DNA from: Bacillota bacterium
GTDB taxonomy: Bacteria; Bacillota; Clostridia; Lachnospirales; Lachnospiraceae
Length of the DNA stretch: 64,000 nucleotides
NCBI GenBank assembly: GCA_023386315.1
Contig: JAEWJZ010000014.1
Coordinates: forward strand, 377,001 to 441,000
Reading direction: 5' to 3'
Of this stretch, positions 1 to 8,889 are shown in pieces; the first letter of the stretch is position 1, and every line of letters begins with the position of its first letter. The position numbers and the translations under genes were made by a program. Below the pieces are notes generated by a model. It was given only the letters and a program-made list of their open reading frames with translations. It did not search any database and was not told where the DNA came from.

Positions 1-9
1 TTTCATCAT
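1..9 (-). CDS. Start of a second ABC sugar permease (partial)
   Basis: Only the first three codons (ATG ATG AAA on the minus strand) are inside the window. A strong ribosome binding site, AAAGGAGG, lies 5 bases before the ATG at position 9, directly after the stop codon of the upstream permease. The usual order of such operons is binding protein, MalF-type permease, MalG-type permease, so the MalG-type subunit is expected here. The product itself is inferred from context only. Confidence 0.45.
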
Positions 10-20
10 GTACACCTCCT

Positions 21-896
21 TTATATCTGGCCGGACCTTGAGGCCTTCAGCTGTATGACAGATGCCGTTACTGTTATTGCAAAGATCAGTACTCCCGTTG
101 CAGCTGCCATTCCCATGTCATCATGGAGAAATGCATTCTGGTAAAGATACAGTCCAAGCACCTGGGAATTATTACCTGGTCCTCCGCCAGTCGTGGAGTA
201 AACCTCTGTAAAAAGTTTAAATGCACCAATTATAGTTATGATGGAACATACCAGAAGCTGTTCCTTGGCAAGCGGCAGAGAAATACTGACCGCACGTCTG
301 ACAGGACCTGCTCCGTCAATTATTGCCGCTTCCAGATAATCCTCCGGAACGTTTTGGAATGCTACTACCATGAGTAGGGTAATATAACCGGTAAACTGCC
401 ACTGACTCATGGCTATAATACAAAATATTGCCAGCTTCTTATCTCCCAGCCACGTCTGCTGGAGCTGTTCCAAACCTGCATTCTTTAAGAAGGTATTCAA
501 AAGACCGACCTGCGGCGAATAAATAAAGCTGAACATCAGGCCTACTGCAGTAAGGGAAATCAACGACGGTATAAAGTATATATTTCTGTAAATGCCCCTG
601 GCCTTTCCTGTAAGTCTGCTCTCTAAAAGCAGGGCCAGAAATGTCCCAAAGCCCACCTGTACCAGAAGCGAAATCAAACAGTAATATATATTGTTCCTCA
701 TCATGATTGGGAAAACTTCATTGGTAAACAGCCGCCGGAAATTATCAAGTCCTACGAATTTCATAGCTGAGGAATAGGAAGACAACCGGAAAAAGCTATA
801 GACACAATTGACTATGATCGGAATATATACAAAGCCAAGCACCATAAAAAGTCCCGGCAGTATATACAAATATGGCGCTAATTTCTTTTTTTTCAT
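21..896 (-). CDS. Carbohydrate ABC transporter permease, MalF/UgpA type
   Basis: This 291-residue inner-membrane protein would form half of the channel of a sugar importer. It has a hydrophobic N-terminal segment (about residues 8-35) and further membrane spans. A cytoplasmic EAA loop starting at about residue 189, with the D-G-A-G core, docks the ATPase in this family (binding-protein-dependent transport inner membrane component). It follows the solute-binding lipoprotein gene by 69 bases and precedes another permease start, so it belongs to the same operon. No ATPase gene is visible; such importers often share an MsmK-type ATPase encoded elsewhere. The sugar cannot be told from the sequence. 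Confidence 0.93.
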   Translation of the reverse strand: MKKKKLAPYLYILPGLFMVLGFVYIPIIVNCVYSFFRLSSYSSAMKFVGLDNFRRLFTNEVFPIMMRNNIYYCLISLLVQVGFGTFLALLLESRLTGKARGIYRNIYFIPSLISLTAVGLMFSFIYSPQVGLLNTFLKNAGLEQLQQTWLGDKKLAIFCIIAMSQWQFTGYITLLMVVAFQNVPEDYLEAAIIDGAGPVRRAVSISLPLAKEQLLVCSIITIIGAFKLFTEVYSTTGGGPGNNSQVLGLYLYQNAFLHDDMGMAAATGVLIFAITVTASVIQLKASRSGQI

Positions 897-965
897 CTGA
901 ACCCTTCCTTTTTCGTCAACAGGGAGCGTATTGACCGCTCCCTGTTAAGCTGATATTCTTCTCTA

Positions 966-2312
966 TTACTGAACCAGTGACTGCGCTTCTTTAGCCGTTT
1001 TCTGAACCTTCTCCATAGCTTCCTTCGGAGTTACATCACCGTTGGTGATATCGGAGATAGCGTTTAAATAAGTATCGCATACGGTTGAATATAAGGAACT
1101 GTCAAACCACGGTCCCATTTCCTTTGCGGAAGAAATAGCTTTGTATGCATCAATTAAAGACTGATCCTTAAGTCCGGCATCAACTCCCTTGGAAGCATTG
1201 AACCAGCCTACATCTTCTGCCTGCTGCGCTCCCACTTCCGGTCCTAAAAACCATTTTAAGAACTCCACACATTCATCTGGATATTTCGTCTTTGAAGAGA
1301 TTACGAAGCCCTCCGGAGAACCAGTCAGAAGATCCGGATTACCGGAACCTTTTACAACTGGAAAGTTAAACATACCCCAGTTTAAATCTGCATTCTCCTG
1401 TTTTACATTAGTAATTTCAACCAGCTCTGCATACAGCATGGCGGTCTGTCCCTGTGTAAAGCCCAGCCTTGCCATATCATGAGTCTGCCCGTTCACTCCT
1501 GCGTTCATGTATGGTACCAGCTGCTGATAATATTCCAAAGCTTTCTCATATCCCGGATCAGTAAACTCACCTGTTTTCGGATTGTAATCCTTTGCTCTCA
1601 CATCATCGGCAACAAGCATCTGATTTAATGTTCCCACATAATGGCATGCCGGCCACTGGTCCTGATTACCTTCTGCAATGGGAGTGATCCCATCTGCTTT
1701 CAGTTTATCACATACAGCAATGAATTCATCCCAGGTCTTTGGAATTTCAAGTCCTTCTTTTTTAAATATGTCCTTGTTATAGAAAAATAATTTGCCATCC
1801 AATCTGAACGGAACACCATAAACCATTCCGTCATCTGTGGTGTATTCCACCATCTGGGTACCCAGAAGAGAATCTTTCCATTTTGCATCCTTTTCCAGAT
1901 AGGGATTTAGATCCAGAATGAGATTTTCACGGATAAAACGTTCAGAAAACTCACCGCCCCAGCTGAAAAAGATATCGGGTGCCTCGTCAGAACCTACAAC
2001 CACTTTGATCTTTTCTTTGTACGGCTGATTCTGGGCACTGGTTATTTCGATATCAATGTCAGGGTGAGCTGCTTCGTATTCCGCAACCTTCTTCTCTATG
2101 AATGAGTTGGCCGGATCATCAGGGAAGCGGTGAAACAGTTTTATGACTTTCTTTTCTCCTCCAGATGCTGCTTGTGTGGAGCCGGCCTTTGCACTTTCTG
2201 AGGGTGCTGCTGTGGAGGAAGATCCCGCGGTATTACCGCTGCAGGCAGTCATTGACAGGGCCATGACACAGGATATTCCTGCATACATTGCTTTTCTTAA
2301 GCTCTTTTTCAT
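966..2312 (-). CDS. Extracellular sugar-binding lipoprotein of ABC importer
   Basis: A 448-residue extracellular solute-binding protein (family 1). The N-terminus is a lipoprotein signal with lipobox L-S-M-T-A-C and lipidated Cys at residue 24. A Ser/Ala/Gly-rich tether (to about residue 52) is followed by the binding fold. It captures the sugar outside the cell and delivers it to the permease encoded just downstream. Translation starts behind an AAAGGAGAG ribosome site. The gene is first in the operon, behind a strong promoter with a palindromic operator, so it is probably repressed by the adjacent GntR protein. The ligand is unknown; the nearby Gfo/Idh/MocA enzymes suggest an unusual sugar, polyol or sugar acid. 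Confidence 0.93.
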   Translation of the reverse strand: MKKSLRKAMYAGISCVMALSMTACSGNTAGSSSTAAPSESAKAGSTQAASGGEKKVIKLFHRFPDDPANSFIEKKVAEYEAAHPDIDIEITSAQNQPYKEKIKVVVGSDEAPDIFFSWGGEFSERFIRENLILDLNPYLEKDAKWKDSLLGTQMVEYTTDDGMVYGVPFRLDGKLFFYNKDIFKKEGLEIPKTWDEFIAVCDKLKADGITPIAEGNQDQWPACHYVGTLNQMLVADDVRAKDYNPKTGEFTDPGYEKALEYYQQLVPYMNAGVNGQTHDMARLGFTQGQTAMLYAELVEITNVKQENADLNWGMFNFPVVKGSGNPDLLTGSPEGFVISSKTKYPDECVEFLKWFLGPEVGAQQAEDVGWFNASKGVDAGLKDQSLIDAYKAISSAKEMGPWFDSSLYSTVCDTYLNAISDITNGDVTPKEAMEKVQKTAKEAQSLVQ

Positions 2313-2366
2313 AATTATTCTCTCCTTTCTTGTACCCGGTAAATCGTTGTCCGATTATGTATGTAT

Positions 2367-2427
2367 TGTATGCATACATCTTATTACAACTTGGATACAT
2401 TATATTATGTTAAAGTACTTTTTGCAA
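2367..2427 (-). promoter_or_regulatory. Promoter and probable GntR operator of the ABC operon
   Basis: Read on the minus strand there is a -35 box TTGCAA (2422-2427), a 17-base spacer and a perfect -10 box TATAAT (2399-2404). A 12-base perfect palindrome, TGTATGCATACA (2367-2378), lies about 15-25 bases after the expected start of transcription. That is a typical roadblock position for a repressor. The GntR/UTRA gene next door is the obvious candidate to bind it; this assignment is inferred. Confidence 0.6.
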
Positions 2428-2588
2428 TAGCTTTTTTTAAATTTATTGTATAATTTAACATTAATTTTATTAGTATCCCGTTTTTGGATAGCAAAAATGA
2501 CGAATATTTTAAGAAAATAAAGTTCACTTTCCAAAAATCTTCGTCATTAATAAGTTTTATTTCTTTTATAAATTCTTTACTTAAAAAA

Positions 2589-3296
2589 TCAAGTCAGGAT
2601 TGTCAGCTTATACCGTTCCGGATTGATAATCAGTTTACAATAATGGATCACTTCTCCTGCCTCATCCATCACCTGATCTCTGTGAAGCAATAGTGCCAGT
2701 CCTTCTTTTACATGAAGATACTCTGCCTCTTCGCGGGTCGCATAACAGATCTCAACCGTTTTTACAGCATGCGTCGGTGTGGTATCATGTCTTCGGAGAA
2801 TGGAATAGACGGAACCCGTAAGGTCCTCTTCCATTAGGTAGGAATATTTGGACGGAAAATAATTTTCCTCCAGCATGACAGGCTCCCCGTCGCTTTTGCG
2901 TATTCTTACAATTTTCATGATCCGGTCATTCTCCTCGATATGGAGATACTGGCTGACGGAAACCGCAGCCCAGGTCCATTCAAGAGAAACCAGCTCTGTA
3001 GAGGCGGTCTTTCCGTCATTCTCGCACATTTCGGTAAAGCTTAACAACTTATTCATCACACGGTTCAATTTCTTTGCAGCAACAAATGTTCCTATGCCCT
3101 GCCGTTTTGTTACATATCCCTCTTCTGCCAGTATTTCAATCGCTTTCCTGACCGTAATTCTGCTGATATCATATGACATACTGAATTCCAGTTCTGTCAT
3201 CAGCCTGTCATTCTCCTTAAGCTTTCCCTCTATGATCTGCCGCTTAATATCATCTGCCAACTGCTGGTACAACGGGATGATAGAATTCTTATTCAT
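2589..3296 (-). CDS. GntR-family repressor with UTRA sensor domain
   Basis: A 235-residue cytoplasmic transcription factor. Residues 1-75 form the GntR winged helix: the start P-L-Y-Q-Q-L is typical of the HutC/YvoA branch, followed by recognition-helix residues around S-R-I-T-V-R-K-A. Residues 90-235 are a UTRA ligand domain, which in known members binds a sugar phosphate or related effector. It stands between the ABC importer and the oxidoreductase operon on the same strand, so it probably controls uptake and breakdown of the same compound. Length is normal for the family. The effector cannot be deduced. Confidence 0.92.
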   Translation of the reverse strand: MNKNSIIPLYQQLADDIKRQIIEGKLKENDRLMTELEFSMSYDISRITVRKAIEILAEEGYVTKRQGIGTFVAAKKLNRVMNKLLSFTEMCENDGKTASTELVSLEWTWAAVSVSQYLHIEENDRIMKIVRIRKSDGEPVMLEENYFPSKYSYLMEEDLTGSVYSILRRHDTTPTHAVKTVEICYATREEAEYLHVKEGLALLLHRDQVMDEAGEVIHYCKLIINPERYKLTILT

Positions 3297-3414
3297 AATT
3301 CTCCTTTCTGAACTCTCTCATTGTTTTGTATCATCTTATGATATTATAATAACATGATTGATGAATAAAGAAAAGAATTTGTTTTAAGCGACATGATCTG
3401 ACTTAAGTATCTGA

Positions 3415-4266
3415 TTAAATCACTTCCAATATTTTTACCAGAGCATCATGAGCCATGGTAAAAGCCTCTTCCCCGCTCATTTTTTTCTTTTGTTCCCCAT
3501 GCTGTTCCAGAGCGGAGAAACCGGCAAAATCACTTAGATGGGGTTCCAGGGATAAAAAGCCCTGATATCCACTCTCCTTTAATTTTCCAAGAATTTTTTC
3601 CACATTTCCGTCTCCCATTCCTGCAGGAACCACGCTTGCATCTGCCCAAAGCGCATCCTTTATATGAATGTAGGAAATATAAGGTTTTAACATCTCATAA
3701 GCTTCCATCGTATCCTGTTTGCACTGGACAAAGTTGGCAAAATCAAATACTGCCTTAAAATGATCCCCGTAAAATTCTTTCATAATTTCCAGGCACCGGT
3801 CTGCCATATCCCCATAGATATCCTTCTCATTTTCATGAAGAAGAATTACTTCATTTGCTTTGGCATAATCCACAAACTGACCAAGCTGATCCATCACCTT
3901 ATTTTTATAAGGCTCATAGCTGGAATTCTCCGGCATAAAAAAGCTGAACATACGGATATTGGGAGTTTCCATCACATGTGCCAGTTCCACGGTATGTTTA
4001 AACAACTCCATATGAGGAGCAAATTCATCTGCAATTTTAATTTTACCAATGGGAGAACCAACGGATGATAATTTAATTCCATTGCTGTCAAGGCGTCTTT
4101 TAATCTCTTTTGCCTCTTCTGTGGTATGCTCCACCAGACCCTTACCATTTACTCCGCGCATCTCTACATAAGACATTCCCAGTTTTTTCAACACGTTCAT
4201 CTGAATGTCTAAATCCATATCAATCTCATCTGCAAATCCGGATAGTTTTATATTGTCCCACATCAT
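3415..4266 (-). CDS. Sugar phosphate isomerase/epimerase (TIM barrel)
   Basis: A 283-residue xylose-isomerase-like TIM barrel (AP endonuclease 2 superfamily). Metal-ligand type residues are visible in L-L-H-E-N, V-F-D-F-A-N-F and S-Y-I-H-I-K-D, and in L-S-L-E-P-H near the C-terminus, as expected for a divalent-metal isomerase or epimerase. I place the start at the ATG at 4266, preceded by AAAGGAG, rather than at an in-frame TTG further upstream. It follows the Gfo/Idh/MocA gene by 14 bases. In such operons these enzymes isomerise a keto-sugar made by the dehydrogenase (IolE, IolI and related roles). The exact substrate is unknown. Confidence 0.88.
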   Translation of the reverse strand: MMWDNIKLSGFADEIDMDLDIQMNVLKKLGMSYVEMRGVNGKGLVEHTTEEAKEIKRRLDSNGIKLSSVGSPIGKIKIADEFAPHMELFKHTVELAHVMETPNIRMFSFFMPENSSYEPYKNKVMDQLGQFVDYAKANEVILLHENEKDIYGDMADRCLEIMKEFYGDHFKAVFDFANFVQCKQDTMEAYEMLKPYISYIHIKDALWADASVVPAGMGDGNVEKILGKLKESGYQGFLSLEPHLSDFAGFSALEQHGEQKKKMSGEEAFTMAHDALVKILEVI

Positions 4267-4280
4267 GCTCTCTCCTTTTC

Positions 4281-5435
4281 TCAATAACTTCCTTCTGTAT
4301 CAAATACCACGCCAGTTCCCTCTTTTTTTCTGGAAGCAGCACGTCGTTTATTTAATTCCACTAAAAACAGATTTTCATCAAACGGAATCTCTACTTCTCT
4401 GTTAAGCCAGCTGGACAAATGCATGGCGTTTGATAATGTCAGTCCATTGATTCCTTCCACTCCTTCTGCAACCAGAGGTGTTCCTCTTAAAATTTTCCCT
4501 GCAAATGCCTTTAACACTCCCACATGCTGCTCATTGACACCGTCCGTCTCTACCTCTGTGATGGTACATTCCGGTGTATCAAATCCGCCTTTTGCTGTTT
4601 TGCAGAAGGTACGCTCATTTTCCGCCAGTTTATAAAGCATAAGACGGTCATTTTCACAAACTACTTTTCCCATCTCCATGGTAATCTCAAACCGGTTTGT
4701 ACCGGGAGCATCCGCTGTTGAGGTTACAAAGACTCCCGTTGCCCCATTTGGATATTCCAGATAGGCTGTCACATCATCCTCCACCTCAATATCATGCCAT
4801 TTTCCGTTGTGACAGAAGGCACGTACCTTATCCGGCATTCCGCAGATCCATTGCAGCAGGTCCATATTGTGAGGACACTGATTTAGAAGTACGCCTCCGC
4901 CTTCTCCGTCCCAGGTTGCTCTCCAGCTGCCGGAATCATAATAGGACTGCGTTCTGTACCAATCAGTCACAATCCAGTTCACCCGTTTGATTGCTCCTAA
5001 CTCTCCGCCAGTTACCAGCTCATGCAGTTTTCTGTAAATGCAGTTTGTTCTTTGATTAAACATCATGGCAAATACCCGGTCGGATTTTTGCGCTGCTTCA
5101 TTCATCTTACTGACCTGAGCTGTGTAAACACCTGCAGGCTTCTCACACAGGACATGATGGCCATGCTCCATAGCATAGATTGTAAGCTCCGGATGCTGAT
5201 AATGAGGTACAGCAATTAATACAGCATCACACACGCCTGCATCGATTAAGTCCGTTCCTTCTTTAAAAAACAAGGTCTCAGCAGTCAGATATTCTTTCGC
5301 CCAGGCAATCCGTCCGTCCTCCCTGTCAGCCACTGCTGTCACTACAATCTCCGGAACCTTCCCTTCCTGAATACTCTTCAAATGGTTCGTCCCCATATTA
5401 CCAATTCCGATAATTCCCAGTCTCACTTTTCCCAT
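4281..5435 (-). CDS. Gfo/Idh/MocA-family oxidoreductase
   Basis: A 384-residue NAD(P)-dependent sugar or polyol dehydrogenase. The N-terminal Rossmann fold begins G-I-I-G-I-G-N-M-G (about residues 8-16). The conserved C-E-K-P-A catalytic-lysine motif (about residues 97-101) is present. The C-terminal alpha/beta domain carries G-G-G-V-L-L-N-Q-C-P-H-N-M-D-L with the family's conserved His. It is the middle gene of a three-gene operon, 3 bases after the other oxidoreductase. Two such enzymes beside one TIM-barrel isomerase suggest successive oxidation and reduction around a keto intermediate, as in scyllo-inositol or aminosugar epimerisation; this is inference. Confidence 0.92.
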   Translation of the reverse strand: MGKVRLGIIGIGNMGTNHLKSIQEGKVPEIVVTAVADREDGRIAWAKEYLTAETLFFKEGTDLIDAGVCDAVLIAVPHYQHPELTIYAMEHGHHVLCEKPAGVYTAQVSKMNEAAQKSDRVFAMMFNQRTNCIYRKLHELVTGGELGAIKRVNWIVTDWYRTQSYYDSGSWRATWDGEGGGVLLNQCPHNMDLLQWICGMPDKVRAFCHNGKWHDIEVEDDVTAYLEYPNGATGVFVTSTADAPGTNRFEITMEMGKVVCENDRLMLYKLAENERTFCKTAKGGFDTPECTITEVETDGVNEQHVGVLKAFAGKILRGTPLVAEGVEGINGLTLSNAMHLSSWLNREVEIPFDENLFLVELNKRRAASRKKEGTGVVFDTEGSY

Positions 5436-5438
5436 GGT

Positions 5439-6458
5439 TTATTTCTCCTCACTTCCTGCAGATTCATAGATATCCATCATTGTATCAAATGTAAGCCGAA
5501 CCGACTTAAGATCATTTCCATAAGCTTTTCCTGTACTGACACAGTCATAAAAATCGTGAATGCAGGCTTCATGTCCACTGCCCCAGTAAGATTTTCCCGG
5601 TACAAGGCTTTTTTTCGAACGCCAGATAACAGGTTCCATCTCTCCTGCCTCCTGATAAGTGACTGTATCTCCTTCCACCCGGATAAATCCTCTTTCCCCT
5701 GCAATCTCTATGAGAACAGGCGCGTCACTGACGTATGCAGTCGTGGCGTAAAAGCTGGCTCTTACAGGATCTTTTCCATGAGTAAACTCCATATAGGCTT
5801 CCAGGGTATCTTCCACCTCCACAATTCCCTTTAAATGATGATTCCTCATAGAAGCTTCCGTTCTGAGGGGCCTGCCAAGCCAGTTAAGCAGCAGGTCAAG
5901 AGCATGTATCGACTGATTCATAAGGGCTCCGCCGCCTTCTGATTCCAGCTTTCCTCTCCATCCGCTTTCTGTGTAATAAGGTGCATTCCTTTGCCAGGTG
6001 ACAAAGGCTCTGCCTCCCCTCAGAGCTCCGATTTTTCCTTCCTCAATCAACTCTGTCGCTTTTTTCGTTGTTTCGTTATACCGGTTCTGAAAGCAGATTC
6101 CAAGTCTTGCGCCGCTTTCTGACGATGCCTTTTCTAACTGTTCAAATTGCTGCCGGTTAATAGCCGGCGGCTTCTCCATAAATACGTGAAGGCCATTTTT
6201 TAAGGCCATTTCCGCCATGGGAACATGACAGAAATGAGGCGTACAAATATGAATTCCATCCAGATCTTCTTTCTCAAGCATCTCTTCTAACGATTCATAT
6301 GCATGTCCTTTTCCTTCCGTATATTGGAGGCAGAATTCCTCCGCCCGGTCTATACGAATATCAGCCATGGCACAGAGCCTGACTTCTTTTAATTCCTTTA
6401 AGATCATGGAATGGACTTTTCCGATATTTCCGCAGCCAATCACTCCAACCCGAACCAT
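5439..6458 (-). CDS. Gfo/Idh/MocA-family oxidoreductase (second paralogue)
   Basis: A 339-residue NAD(P)-dependent dehydrogenase, the first gene of its operon. The nucleotide-binding motif G-V-I-G-C-G-N-I-G is at the N-terminus. M-E-K-P-P (the catalytic-lysine region) and G-G-G-A-L-M-N-Q-S-I-H-A-L-D-L in the C-terminal domain match the family. I chose the ATG at 6458, which sits 7 bases after AGAGG; the ATG six bases earlier almost touches the ribosome site. It resembles the neighbouring oxidoreductase only at family level, so the two probably act on different intermediates. Expression is probably switched on by the divergent AraC protein (see the direct repeats at 6529-6565). Confidence 0.92.
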   Translation of the reverse strand: MVRVGVIGCGNIGKVHSMILKELKEVRLCAMADIRIDRAEEFCLQYTEGKGHAYESLEEMLEKEDLDGIHICTPHFCHVPMAEMALKNGLHVFMEKPPAINRQQFEQLEKASSESGARLGICFQNRYNETTKKATELIEEGKIGALRGGRAFVTWQRNAPYYTESGWRGKLESEGGGALMNQSIHALDLLLNWLGRPLRTEASMRNHHLKGIVEVEDTLEAYMEFTHGKDPVRASFYATTAYVSDAPVLIEIAGERGFIRVEGDTVTYQEAGEMEPVIWRSKKSLVPGKSYWGSGHEACIHDFYDCVSTGKAYGNDLKSVRLTFDTMMDIYESAGSEEK

Positions 6459-6499
6459 AATCATTCCTCTTTTCTTTTCCTTGTTTCTTCTGTATTTCT

Positions 6500-6565
6500 A
6501 TTATATAATTATTTTAACGCAATTTGTTTGCGCAGATTGACTATAAACATGCGTAGATTGTCTAT
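6500..6565 (-). promoter_or_regulatory. AraC-type direct repeats and activator-dependent promoter
   Basis: Two 16-base direct repeats, TGCGCAGATTGACTAT (6529-6544) and TGCGTAGATTGTCTAT (6550-6565), differ at two positions and are spaced exactly 21 bases, two turns of the helix. On the minus strand a perfect -10 box TATAAT lies at 6500-6505, but no good -35 box is present; its expected place (6523-6528) abuts the nearest repeat. This is the geometry of an AraC-type activator bound next to RNA polymerase. The distal repeat ends just before the ribosome site of the araC-like gene, so autoregulation is also likely. Confidence 0.65.
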
Positions 6566-6579
6566 TTAAGGAGGTGCTC

Positions 6580-7425
6580 ATGAAAAAGGAAAGCCCCTAT
6601 CATTACAGTGAATTTACCGATCCCATCAGCTGTGATTTCACCACCAGCAATATGGCTGGTAATGTGGATTTTCACATGCATAACAGCCATGAAATTTATC
6701 TTCTGGTAGACGGCCATATCCAGTATTTTGTAGAAAATGCATGCTATGACATGAGTCCCGGCAGCCTGATTCTATTTTCCAACCGGGAGATTCATAAAGC
6801 AATCAATACCTCCAATGAACCATTTACCAGACTGGTGATTCACGTTAATCCATCTTACATCCGGCCTTATTGTACCCCATCAACCAATCTCTTAGACTGT
6901 TTTCACAGAGATCCCGGAAAAAACAATCTGGTATTGCTATCCCAGGCTGATCATGAACTTCTCATTTCCATGGCAAAAAATCTGGAGAAGGCAATAAAAA
7001 ACCGCCACCCATACGGCAGCGATTTAACAGCGTTAACAACCATTATTCAGATTCTCATACTTATTAATCAGGCCTGGCAGAATACCGGCTCTGTTAAAAC
7101 AGCGCCAAGGCCTCATAGGGCACAGACAATCATGAATTATATTGATGACCATCTAACAGAACCACTTACACTGGACTCCATCTCCCTTGCCCTGTCCCTT
7201 GACAAATATTATTTAAGCCACTTATTTAAATCAGAGACAGAAAGCAGCATCTTCCAGTATATTGTAGTGAAGCGGGTAGCTCTTGCAAAGGAAATGCTCT
7301 TAAAAGGTCATACGGTTTCAGAAGCCTGCCATCTGTCAGGTTTTGTGGATTACTCCAACTTTATCCGCACCTTCCGTCAGACAACCGGCTGTACACCAGG
7401 TCAATTTAAAAGACTTAATCCGTAG
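6580..7425 (+). CDS. AraC-family transcriptional regulator (cupin sensor)
   Basis: A 281-residue regulator, the only plus-strand gene in this region, divergent from the oxidoreductase operon. The N-terminal 100 residues look like the AraC cupin sensor (H-M-H-N-S-H-E-I-Y-L-L and G-S-L-I-L-F motifs). The last 100 residues carry the two-helix-turn-helix AraC domain (D-S-I-S-L-A-L-S-L-D-K-Y-Y-L-S-H-L-F-K and F-V-D-Y-S-N-F-I-R-T-F-R-Q). The ATG at 6580 lies 5 bases after AAGGAGG; a GTG two codons earlier lies within that ribosome site and is rejected. It probably activates the divergent operon in response to its sugar. Confidence 0.93.
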   Translation: MKKESPYHYSEFTDPISCDFTTSNMAGNVDFHMHNSHEIYLLVDGHIQYFVENACYDMSPGSLILFSNREIHKAINTSNEPFTRLVIHVNPSYIRPYCTPSTNLLDCFHRDPGKNNLVLLSQADHELLISMAKNLEKAIKNRHPYGSDLTALTTIIQILILINQAWQNTGSVKTAPRPHRAQTIMNYIDDHLTEPLTLDSISLALSLDKYYLSHLFKSETESSIFQYIVVKRVALAKEMLLKGHTVSEACHLSGFVDYSNFIRTFRQTTGCTPGQFKRLNP

Positions 7426-7438
7426 TGATCAAAACAGA

Positions 7439-8200
7439 CTATTTTTGCTTATAGGGGGGATCAGCAGGATATCCTCCCCTGATCTTTTGCATACCGCGCT
7501 GAACGGCATCCTTTGACTGCTTCCAGTCCGCATCCCTGTTTAGATAATCATACTTTTCAATAAACCAGTCTATGTCACCGGAAACCCGTTCCATGTTCTT
7601 AAGCATCAGCGGGAAAATCACAGAATACAACTGCGCCCGTTCTCCGTCATTTAAGTACCGGTCCGACTCTCTTAACAGATCTCCAAAGTGATGAAGACAA
7701 AAACCTTTGCTATTTTTCAGCTTTTCAGTGAAGGAAGCATCCTTTTTATACAGATGATAAAACGTAGCGATGTAGCGTTCATAAACCGCCGACGACCTGT
7801 CGCAGATATAGCAGGTCTTCTCTTTTCCCTCAATCCAGCGGCATATGGAATTTTCATCTGCCTTCCTGCCGGTGATCCGGTCCTTAAACGATTTTTTTCC
7901 AGGAGAAAAATTTTTAAATTCTTCCTGCATTTCCGAAATCATCTTCTTGTAGTAGGTTTTTAATATCCAGCCATTCCCAAGGGCATTTCCATATTCAAAC
8001 ATCCGCTTCTGATGGGTCCGGCAAAAACCTGCACAGTCCGTTTTCTCTCTGGTGTCACTTTCCATATAGGAAGCACAGGACCCCAGTACGAAGTCCATCA
8101 GCTCTTCTTCCCCTTTTCGTTCCAGATAACAAAACGGGCATTCATCGTCGGCATCCATAGCATCATTTAAGGGAATCTCGTATAGTTTTTCCTTCATCAT
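7439..8200 (-). CDS. Cys-rich protein of unknown function (DUF6062-like)
   Basis: A 253-residue soluble protein with several Cys and His pairs: C-P-F-C near residue 21, a C-A-G-F-C-R-T-H group in the middle, C-Y-I-C-D and F-C-L-H-H-F further on. These look like metal or redox sites. I associate it with the DUF6062 family from memory, with moderate certainty; no function is known to me. Its start overlaps the response-regulator stop (TAATG), so it is translationally coupled to the two-component system and may be an accessory to it. A second ATG three bases downstream has better ribosome-site spacing. It converges with the AraC gene. Confidence 0.7.
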   Translation of the reverse strand: MMKEKLYEIPLNDAMDADDECPFCYLERKGEEELMDFVLGSCASYMESDTREKTDCAGFCRTHQKRMFEYGNALGNGWILKTYYKKMISEMQEEFKNFSPGKKSFKDRITGRKADENSICRWIEGKEKTCYICDRSSAVYERYIATFYHLYKKDASFTEKLKNSKGFCLHHFGDLLRESDRYLNDGERAQLYSVIFPLMLKNMERVSGDIDWFIEKYDYLNRDADWKQSKDAVQRGMQKIRGGYPADPPYKQK

Positions 8201-8889
8201 TACACCTTAAAGCGGTAACCTACGCCCCAGATGGTCTCAATATACTGTGGCTTCGCCGTGTTGAATTCAATCTTTTCCCTGATCTTTTTGATATGCACCG
8301 TAACTGTGGCTATATCTCCGATGGATTCCATATCCCAGATCTTATTGAACAGTTCTTCTTTTGTATAAACATGGTTGGGGTTCTGCGCCAGGAATGTAAG
8401 AAGATCAAATTCCTTGGTAGTAAAGTTTTTCTCTTCCCCATTCACCCATACGCGCCTTGCAGTCTTATCGATCTTAAGGCCGCGGATCTCTATCATCTCA
8501 TTATCGGGCATACCGCTGCCGATCAGGCGCTCATAGCGGGCAAGATGTGCCTTTACACGGGCAACCATCTCACTGGGAGAAAACGGCTTTGTAATGTAAT
8601 CGTCGGCGCCAAGCCCAAGCCCCCTGATCTTATCGATGTCCTCTTTTTTAGCGGAAACCATGATAATGGGAGTATTCTTCACTTCACGCACCTTCCTGCA
8701 TATCTCAAATCCATCCACTCCAGGAAGCATCAGATCCAGAATCAGTAAATCAAAATCCTCATGGAGCGCCAGCTTAAGCCCTTCTTCTCCGTTATTTTCA
8801 ATCTCAACTTCAAATCCGCTTAACTCCAGATAATCCTTTTCCAGCTCCGCGATGCTTACTTCATCCTCCACAATCAATATTCTGCTCAT
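8200..8889 (-). CDS. OmpR/PhoB-family response regulator
   Basis: A 229-residue response regulator. The receiver domain (residues 1-120) has the acidic pocket E-D-E at the N-terminus, the phosphoacceptor Asp in L-I-L-D-L-M-L-P-G, a switch Ser in M-V-S-A-K-K, and the Lys in I-T-K-P-F-S-P. The C-terminal winged helix (about 130-229) shows F-D-L-L-T-F-L-A-Q-N-P and V-G-Y-R-F-K-V, as in OmpR/PhoB proteins. Its start overlaps the kinase stop codon by 4 bases (ATGA), so the pair is co-translated. The target genes are not evident. Confidence 0.96.
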   Translation of the reverse strand: MSRILIVEDEVSIAELEKDYLELSGFEVEIENNGEEGLKLALHEDFDLLILDLMLPGVDGFEICRKVREVKNTPIIMVSAKKEDIDKIRGLGLGADDYITKPFSPSEMVARVKAHLARYERLIGSGMPDNEMIEIRGLKIDKTARRVWVNGEEKNFTTKEFDLLTFLAQNPNHVYTKEELFNKIWDMESIGDIATVTVHIKKIREKIEFNTAKPQYIETIWGVGYRFKV

